DNA of 64,000 nucleotides. It comes from Macrocystis pyrifera. Its lineage: Eukaryota; Sar; Phaeophyceae; Laminariales; Laminariaceae. How positions within the stretch are numbered: the stretch's first letter is position 1; every line of letters begins with the position of its first letter. Under the pieces are notes generated by a model. The model was not told the origin of the DNA, did no database searches, and was given only the letters and a program-made list of their open reading frames with translations. Below are positions 1-9,700 of the stretch, piece after piece. The DNA lies in contig JASSKH010000031.1 of assembly GCA_031763025.1 (NCBI GenBank), forward strand, positions 7,221,152 through 7,285,151, in the 5' to 3' direction. The translations under genes and the position numbers were made by a program.

Positions 1-244
1 GATCCGAACCGAAGAGCCAAAGGGTGCCAACAGCTCCAAGGCCTCCGAGGGCCCCAAAGCTCTGAAGGAGGGACGACGCTTGCGCCAACGTCTCCCACCA
101 TCGTCAAAACCACCGTCATGACTACGGAAGCGCTGACGACGGCGACCACGCTACCCTCCGGACCAATGGCGTCGTCGACCGGCACAGACGCCATCGGTGC
201 TGTCCCTCGTCCGCTCGTATCGTCGAAGCGTAAGGGGTCGTGGG
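1..244 (+). CDS. copy 1 exon 1, 3' part (truncated by window)
   Basis: Frame 1 reads from the window edge without a stop. It matches the copy 2 linker: LQGLRGPQSSEG, then VMTTEALTTATTLPSG, ending PLVSSKRKGSWG. The 9-bp Gln/Gly/Ser repeat of copy 2 is seen only as a short remnant. The donor GTAAGT at 245 is phase 1. The signal peptide would lie outside the window. Confidence 0.65.
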
Positions 245-696
245 GTAAGTGCTCACGCGGGAAGTCGGGTGTGCAGGGTCAGGGGCGGACAACGGGCGAG
301 CAGGACGATGGGTGCCTATCCAGATGAAGATGACGCCGCTCTTCTCGAACCGTCGACCGATCTGACGAAGCTGTGCGACAACGACGGGAATCCGCTGACT
401 ACTGGGAGAGTCTCAGGTAAACGATACTTGTCCAATGCAGCAGAAGAAGGTAAGAGGGGGAGGGGGACTAGGTATATATCCCTCGTCCAATCATCCCCCA
501 GGTGAAAGCAACGCCTACTGTTCACGTAGGGAGCGGGGGGGGGGGGGGGGGGTGCACGTATCGCGGGCCGTGATCGTATGACTTTAGACCGTCGCATCCC
601 TACAACGCCGGGGCGGAGAAACCTCAACGTCCCGAGTTAATCTCCCCCCGTGTTTGAATCAGCGATTGATTACTAGTTTGGCGTAGGGAGCGCGCG

Positions 697-735
<39 letters not shown>

Positions 736-3700
736 GGCAAGTAAATGCGCCAGTTTATCCCCGCGCATTTTGAAAGCAACGACTGCTGTTCTATCGCAGC
801 GGGCGCGGCGGAGGAGGTTTTTATTCTGTTAGTTTGGTTATCCAAGGGAGGGGCTGAATAAACACCCCTTGCGTACCCCCCCCTTGGTGAAACCAACGCC
901 TGCCAACCGTCTAGACAACACGTTGTCTTGATGATTTCGCTTTTGAAACCATAACAAATTCTGAGTGCGGCGAACGACGCCTTGTCGTGATGACTTGTCA
1001 ACAACCTGACGTAACGTATATGTGGTGAGGGGCACGTTGCGGTGAGGTCTTTCCTGAACCATGTATGACTTTAATGTGCGTTGAGGAACACTTTGTTTTC
1101 ACCAGGTTTCGAACATCTTAGACTATTGACCCCGCTGGGGGACGCTTTGTTGGTGACGATTTTTCAACGGTATTGTACTTCAAGCACGTTGAGCCTGAGG
1201 AACACGTTGTCGTGACGCATTTTCAACCGTCCTATGTATGTTGAAGGAAACGTCACCATGGACTCGATGTTCGTTGAGGGACGCGTTTATCTCTATGAGG
1301 TTTCAACCATCTGAGGCACGTCGGAGGACGCGTTGTAGTCGTCATTTCCAATTTGTTGAGGCGTAATGTGTCCTCACTGCCGTATGGTAAGGCTGTCGGC
1401 TGACGTTTGTGAACTAGGCGCGGGGGATCGGGTGGGGATCTGCTCACAAGCGTGACGCTTGCCATCCAACAATGTGCCGCATGATATTCGACGGCGACGA
1501 CCCTTAAAAAAAAACAAAATGGAAAAAACGCCAAAGGGACCCAGCGAATGAACAACCTACGCACGCGGTCCAACTCCGTTGTGTATGCATTGTCATTTGT
1601 CCATCGGCCGTATGATCATGTGTGCACCTGGGTGGGGCTTGTTCGAATCAGTCCATCCACATATCGAAAGATGATTAAGACTATCCAATGAGTTCGTATA
1701 TTCTCTTATCTTTACCGCCCGACGGTGTGCCGCGCTTGTCAATCGCAAAAAAATGACTAAGAAACAATGGACAAGACGATGGTGATTTCATACGTTGTTC
1801 CCGGTTACTGCTGTAATCACGTGGGAGGGTGTCATCCTCCCACCCACGCGATGCTGTCGTTGTCTTCACCGCCAGGGCGGTGTTCGCCGACTCTCGTTGG
1901 TTGTCTTGGCTGATTGTTCATTTGGAGAGCACCGGCACCCTGGCAGGAATGCTGGTGTGCTCCTTGCCCCCCCCTGCCCCATGCTAGGATTCCTATTGGT
2001 ATCCCGTGGGATATCATGGAATGCCCGAAAGGTAGTAGTAATCGCACGGGACACTTGATGAACCACCTCCTATGCAATGTCCCATTGGACATCTCATCGC
2101 TGACACCATATAACCTACAATATAACATACCATGGGACATTCCGCGGGACATGGGCATGGGACATACCACCGGACATACCACTGGGTAAATTGGAACACG
2201 CGTGAGATATTGCGGGGGACATCCCACGAGACAAACCATGGGATAGATTGGGATATCCCGTGACACTCACCACGACATTCCCCACGGAACACTCGAGCGA
2301 ACCATTTCTATGATCTTCCCGCCCCCCTCGGTCTCCAACTCACACCCCATGATTTTCTCACACTTAACTTTCGACCGTGCTTGTTTCCTCTTTTTTTAGT
2401 TGATTCACTGTTGGTACGGCAAGGGCGGGCGGGGGGAGGAGGGGGGGGGTACGATGCCAATATTTATTAAGACTACGTACAGGCCACTCGGCCGAATGGC
2501 GGTATAGCTCACTCATAGTTAGACTTGAGAACGTTTTGCTCTGGCGCAGGGTACCCCATCGGCGTGCATACCGCGAAACTAAAAGGCAATACAAGTTATT
2601 AATACGTAGTGTAAAAGCGACTGCAACAAAAAATTACCGTAGTCACGTGTGGCTCTGAGCGTCTAAAAGCAACACGCCTCCCCCCCGACCGTCGGCCTTG
2701 GGCTTTTGATTGTTTGGGCGTTCGATGCTTCCGTGCGTCAACAACAGTGGCGAAGGAGCGCTGATGAAGAGGAACGCAGGCACCAGCACGGGCTGTCCCA
2801 ACCATGTGAACTGGAACACCAACCCCTACTCCTCAAGGGTGAGAAAACCCCGTCTATACTATTACGGGGGACCATAGTAAACAGGACCTTTTTTTGTTAG
2901 TAAAATAGGGAAATACATAGCTTTTTGTGTGTACCGTAGGTGCTATTTACCATGGTCCTCCGTAATAGTGCCTAGGAAGACCTAAAGAACGCCTTTCAGG
3001 TAACGCTTTCATCAGAAAATCACTCTGCTCTACGTACATACCCGGCACATACATGTAACGTACTTTTGTCGCATGCAATTTTTTTTTTTTTTTTTTTTTT
3101 AATCATCACTTTTACTTTCCAGCCCACTCATAGGAGGTTTTACCCTCGACGATCTTCTGGACAAGCCGTGGTCACAGGTGTCGTCCCTTCTCCCCCCCGG
3201 TACGTGCCTTTAGTTTTTATCGCGCATAGGGTTCAGCATTCCCAACTGCTCGTCGATTTTCATCGAATGTACAGCTAACTCACGCTCTCGCGCTTTCCGC
3301 TAATCAATTTTTTGCAAGAAAAAGTCCCTATGAGCATGCACTCGGTGAGACTCGAACTCACGAAATTGATCTTGATAGGCTCGCGGACCACCTACCAAGC
3401 CACCGGGGACGCCGGCATATACATAGTTCTGTTTCCGGCACAGCGAACACAGCTTCACACTACAACTCCTGTGGTAGGACGCATGCATGCCATCCGACAA
3501 CACGTGCAGCTTCCGCGCAAAGACAAGAGGAATCCACTAAGGAAGACCAAAACCCTTGTATTCACCCCTTCAGGACTGCAGGGGTCCATAGTTAATAGGA
3601 CCTATGGTACAAATAAAACTCTACATATTTACCTATATTTTTCTAACAATATTTGGTCCTATGTACTATGGTCCCCCGTAGTGGACTTTGAGCGGTTGGT

Positions 3701-6700
3701 GCTCATAGCGGGACTGCAGTCCTAAAAGAGTAAAGTAGTTAACCCTAGCATGTCCGTTTCTTTAGCAGTTTGTCCTCAAACCCCGAGAGTTATTTTGTAA
3801 CAGGTGGAGAGGCGTGCTGCGATACATTTGGGGCTAGCACATCTTTGACGAAAACATATTCTACATGGCGGGGCTCCTCAACCGAGCGTGCAAGCTACCC
3901 AACATCGTTGGAACCCCCTATGGTTTTATTTCCCCAGTGCTTATATATGCGTATTCTACTCCTCATAGTACTCCTTCTCTTTTTGACATATATGTTTGAT
4001 CGAGAAAAGTATCCGCTTCGATCCTCGGGTAACCGTTGCACATCCGTATGGCATATCCCAGAACGTGTCGAGACTACCATAAGTCTAATGGTTGTGCTGC
4101 ACCGTTCAATGTCGAAATCCAGGAGGACTCGTTTGGTGCGTACATTATACAAGGGGGGAGTCGCGCCACGGTAGTCATTGGCATTGGGGTTTGCACTCGT
4201 AAGGCCGAACATTTCGCGCTGACAGGGGGGAGTGGGGGGACCTCAACAAATCGAATCCTCAACTACCCGATGTAGCAGCTTTCCGATGTTAAATTGCACA
4301 CTATTACTGGTGCAACCCACTTCATGGTGTATGGCGGGTAGCTTCCGGACGTTCTGACAAACGCCGGTCGGTGAAGCGGGCGATGATCCTCTTAAAAATA
4401 CGGCGCTATGTACGCCGATCGTCGCGCGCTTCTAGGGAGAGGAGGGAATGAGGGTGGGAGTCAGGCTGGGGGGAGCCCGTGTCTGAACGGTCAACGTAGC
4501 CAAACTAATAAGAGGACACAGCGAAGCATTAAATTATAAAACACATAGAACAAAACACGATCACCCCACACCCCCAACCCCTTCCCGTCTGTCTCCCTGT
4601 ATATTTTTGATGCGGGCGGGGGTACGTTTTCGGCACCTCCTGGGCGGAAGGGATCACGGAATCACACGAAACGTCGGGGACCGTCGGCGAGTACAATACC
4701 TCGGCCTTCTTTGCGGAGGCAGACTCGATCGACATCTGCGGAGGCGTTTCTACATGCGAGGGATGGTACCACTACAGCAGCGCCGCTGGCTGTCTCCAGG
4801 AGCAGGCCATGGTCGTCGCCGGAACACGAGACGGGGCTCACACTCCTCAGCTCGGCTGGGCCTACGTGCGCGCAAGGGAACGGGGGCCGCCATGGTATAC
4901 ATATCGCTGTAAAGCAGTACCATGGTTTAGAGCTCTGCGAAGTCGGGGGTGTATACCGTACCTTGCCGCTCGGGCCAAAAACGTGTTTGCCTGACCGCGT
5001 TTCTCGACTGAATGGGGAGGCTGATGAACTGACTGGTGCTACGGTAGACGCAGCACCTGATGCTTTCCTGAGGCGATTCTCACTTCAGGAGAGCTGTATC
5101 CCAGTGACACACAAAAACTGAGTTTCAGAAAAGCAAAGCCTGTTACGAACTGAGGGCCACAGTAATAAGGACCCATCGTATACAATTTATATATATATAT
5201 ATTCCGGCAGTTTTACCAGGCATTACTGGTCCTGGTTATTATTTTCCCACGCAATAGGCACGCCAATACGAAACACTAATGGGGGTCTTCTCGATATTGG
5301 GGCGAGGCCCCCCCGGTCAGTGACAGTGACATATTAGGGGGGGAAACAGTGCCACTTCTATCCTAGCAACGGCCTCACCTACCCAAACACATTGGGATCA
5401 CATTCGATCGAAGTTGTTACGGTGTCCACGGGTCGGTTTATGAGCTTAAAAGTGGACATCTTTTCTCAACGGAACAGAAGCTAATAAAACTGTTTAACAG
5501 GTGCATCTACACCCCCTGTGCCATCAAGGCAAACCACACTACCCCCCCAACTCCCTAAGCTACCGTTTATTGGGTGGCGCACCCCCTGGGCTGGATTTCA
5601 TGGCCGATCTTCTCCAAGACAAGGCGGGTGGGGGCACACACAACCAAAAATGGTGGCCTCTCGATGAGGCCTCGCCGGACCGTAGCATGTGTCGGTAAAA
5701 GAATCCCCGAACACGATATTCTGTTGTGAATGCGCTTTAAATACCAGAGCGGAGGTGGACGGCCCGAGTGAACTAGGGCGGTGAGGGGGATTTGGTGCCC
5801 CCGTATCCCTCGATAAGTTTAGGAGGCGTTGCCGTTATGCGCTACGCTAGCCCGTGGAACCTGACGTCGGGGGGAGAAGAGCTAGCGGGAAGGTGGGCGG
5901 GGTTGGTTTCCCCTTGTCCCCTCTAGAATCGTGAAGGTTGTCCCACTATGTCGCACGCTAACCCGTGGCATATTGAATCGGGGTGAGAGGGAGGAAGGGA
6001 GGAAGGGAGGGAGGGAGGAATGGAGGTAGAGAGGGGGAGAGGGAGGGAGGGGCAAAGAAGGAGAGTTTGCGGTATATAACTATGTCGCTGGCTTGGTTTT
6101 GACAGGTGGACGGTAAGGTCCCCTTGCATAATGTGGGCGTTATAATATCGTTGTGTAGACATTGACAGTGCACCACAACAGTGAACGTACGGAAATAATC
6201 ATCAACACCTCGCGGGGTTTGCTGCAGGTACACTGTTCAATGCCTCCCCAAACAAGATTGGTTTACATCAACACTGGACAAGGTGGGGTCTCCGCCGACT
6301 GTGTTCCGCCCGGTCTCCCAGCTACTCCACCCTTCCCTGCTACAGCACGGTTTGACCAAGGCGGAGGAATACTTTATCATACGACTACAGCAATGCATAA
6401 CACGAGTACGCCCCCCCCCCACCCCCCCCCCGCCCGCCCACCGTGTAATCCGCGCCGCTTGCTTAGGACGGCTTTCCAATCTATGGCCAATTGGGCCAAG
6501 ATGGAGTGGAGATGAAGGCAAGAGAGTGTCTTAAGATTGAGTTTTTGTCTCGAAAAGCGGAAATTACCGCTTCCTATTTGTCCTTTGGTTTTCGTTGTCG
6601 CCAGCCGACAACGTGCAGCTTAGCATTAAAAGCTGTAGAGAGGGAAATGACGCCCGAAGAACGCCAACCATTATACTGAAAATCCTATTTGAACGGGCAC

Positions 6701-9700
6701 CAAATACACCGATATGGGTTGGGTTGGGTTGGGTTGGGTTGGGTTGGGTTGGGTAGGGTTGGATTGGGTTGGGTTGGGTTGGGTTGGGTTGGGTTGGGCT
6801 GTGTTGGGTTGGGTTGGGTCGGGTTCGGGGATAGGTGGCCTGTGTTAGGGCCGGGTTGGGTGCACTAGCGACACCCCAATACAGTGCTTCCGTTGAGATG
6901 GGCTGCATTGGGTTGGGCTGTTGGAGTAGGTCGGTTGGTTTGGGGCTTCAGCATATACTTTGAAGTCAATCACCCACGCACAGCTACAAACCGAAAGGAA
7001 AAACAGGTCCAGCAACGTCAAGCAAAGCACGTCTCATTGAGCCCCAACGAACAGGGCTCAACCAAGACAGGTCTGGATGTGTCAATGATGTCGTTCTACC
7101 TTTGGCGAATATTCGGTTTCATGCCGGAATGATATGTACGGTACAACATTGTCGGAGGGCAGAATATATAAAATACATTTTACATGGCTCTCCTTCCCCA
7201 CATCCGAGTTGGCATCGACCTAGTCCACCTGTTGTCTTTGCTCTAACCTTCTCGTACTACACCCGCGTCTACCCTCCAGTCTTCGAACACTAGCCGCATC
7301 CATGGTCCATCGCCTCGGCATCGGTGGGTGCGAGCCTGTAGCCCCGCCACCCCTACACGTACTATGTTGATTATACTCATGATGGCCATCCAACACGAGC
7401 TGGCCACTCTAAAACAGTTGTAGGGAAACACCGAATCTCCTAGGAATCTTCAAGAAGGAGGACATATTACATCATGTAACCTATCGCTGTAATAGCAAAT
7501 CTATCTACCTACGTCCGGGTTGGCATCGACGTGCTGTTTGTTCACCCATTATTTCCTATTTGGTCCACAACCTCCTCTCCCGATGTTTTAACCCCTTCCA
7601 AACCTTCGATCGTTGTTGTATTCATAATTATTACTCCTTTTTTCTCACTGTTTTTAGTTAAAAAGGTTTGCGGACAAAGCGGGGCCGACGCAACCCACTG
7701 CCTGGACTCGTGCTCCGGGTACGAGGCGGACCTCCCCAAAATTGACTCTTTCAAGTACCGCTACTACACCGTAAGAAAAACTGTCGCCGATTGCAGTTGA
7801 TACCACGTAGTACTCTACTATTTTTGCTCTGATGCTTGTTGCAATTGGTAATAAATGTCCTTCCCCGACTGCTGCATGTCCAGGGTAACACCGAACCAAG
7901 AGCCACGGTCGTCCAGGAAAATGCTGCTTTGTATCTGCAGCGCTCAAGCGTGAACGCGCAAAATTTTGCGTGGTGGTACAATTTTCTCCAGCAACTTGTA
8001 TCAGACGTCGCAGAGAAAGCTTCCCCATCGCCTCGCTTACTGCACATGTGAATCTACCTTCTGAACCCCCCCTAAAATAAAACGCCTTGTTTTTAGTTGT
8101 CGGTCTCCGCCCCCCTCAGCTTCAGTGAGGCCTTTTCCCGCTAAATTAATGCCGTTTCATCTCCCCCCACAATCGCATTGTGTTAATATGCTCCACCTCC
8201 GCTGGAATCAATGAGTCCTTCTCCCAACACCGTACCACTGCGTTACCTCCCTCCCTCTACACTCACAGCGCAGCCACCCCCCGCAATCAACAATGCCTCG
8301 TCTGGCTCTTCTTTTCACAAGAAATGTAGCCTCTCCTTTTAACCCCCCCCCCTCATTTCCCGTCATTACAGTAAAAATGTATCACAATCTTCATCTACCA
8401 CCCTCCTTCATGCTAAAGCCCCCATTGAAATGCTGCCGAACCCCCAGGCATCTTGACCTCTGATCACCCCGCTCCCCCCCCACCCATACTAAAAAAAAAC
8501 CTCTGACACCTCTGTAGGTGGCATCACATGGGAATACCTCAATCCATTCGACGCTGTCATCCAAATGCAACAAATTCTCACCTCACACGTGATCCTTACT
8601 AAGATGCAGCCCACCCTCCATGCGACGCACCAAACATGCCAGGGTGGTTAGTGCTGGGAGCAAGCAGTTGCCTGCTGTCTCGTCGGTGAAAGCCCAACAC
8701 GCTCCATCTAAGCATTGTAGTAATGCGAGCGTCTATGGTCATACGACTTCGGCTATTCCTGAGATGAGTACCCCCCTCGCCTCCCCCTCACCCGCTCTTC
8801 CCACGCTCCCCTCTGCGTCGCCCGCCCTTTAAAACAATTCCTGCTGCAGTCGTGCGGGTTCGACGAGTCCTTCTTTCCCTTCACCACCAACTGCTTCCGA
8901 GGATGCTGCCCGGATGGCATGGAGTGAGTACCCCCCCCCCCCCCACTTCCCCCCGATAGCTACAGTAAGTTGTTTCATACTGTTTTGACAACCACAGTAG
9001 CAGTAGCACTTTTTTGGGTACCCAGCACTGATATTTGACACGTCTCTGGTACATGTTGAATTGAAACAGAGGATGTTGGATACCTACTCGAAATGTACGA
9101 TACAAACAGAATGCCTTGCAGGTATGGCGCCTTATTCTCTGGGCACCTCACATAAGGAGCGCTACCTGTGAAGACAAACATTACTCGGACAATTTTGTTC
9201 GCACCATCCGGCCAAGGTTTGTATGCGCTAATCGCAGACCTGAAAGCACTGCAGTATTAAAGGTATCGAGCCGTTTTACAACAGAGGTTCACCCTAATTT
9301 TTCTGCGGATCCTCACTTGACCTTAAGGAGCTCCACACCTCACCCCAAAACTGACTTTAGAAAAAATCAAATTGCATCCCGATGAATAATCCCATGGCTC
9401 AAGTATACAAAAACGTCATTTTGCAAAACACGATTGGCATTCCGACGATTTTGGGTTAAGGAAGGAGCCCCGTCATTCAGAAAACACTTTTGCGGAAATG
9501 TGCTACCTCTATCGTAGAACGCGTCTGCCACTCTGCACCTAAATATCCAATAGGTCTGTCTATATATTAATATTTTGACACAAAAGGTCCGTGTGTTTAA
9601 GGACGTAGTGGATATCATACTATTAATAGCCGGTACACTAATAGTTCCTCATTTGAGGAGCTCAACCAACCAGGACGTTTTGAGCCAAAAAACGGTATTC

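Larger units (their letters stand above)
417..2779 (+). other. copy 1 intron after exon 1b
   Basis: It holds a reverse fragment of element A (about 536-640, led by a G-run), a second long G-run (694-734), a degenerate ~65-bp tandem array (905-1345) and a palindrome-rich array (1990-2300). Nothing recognisable lies in 1350-1960 or 2305-2760. Confidence 0.55.
2839..4636 (+). other. copy 1 intron between exons 2 and 4
   Basis: It holds two family B MITEs, a minus-strand SINE and one family E fragment (about 4060-4160). Exon 3 of copy 2 should map here but no homologue is visible. Confidence 0.5.
4866..6466 (+). other. copy 1 intron 4
   Basis: A GGGA/GGAA purine run lies at 5985-6052. A degraded forward element A end (about 6340-6410) and C-runs come just before the acceptor. 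The remainder, 4900-5980, shows nothing I recognise. Confidence 0.5.
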
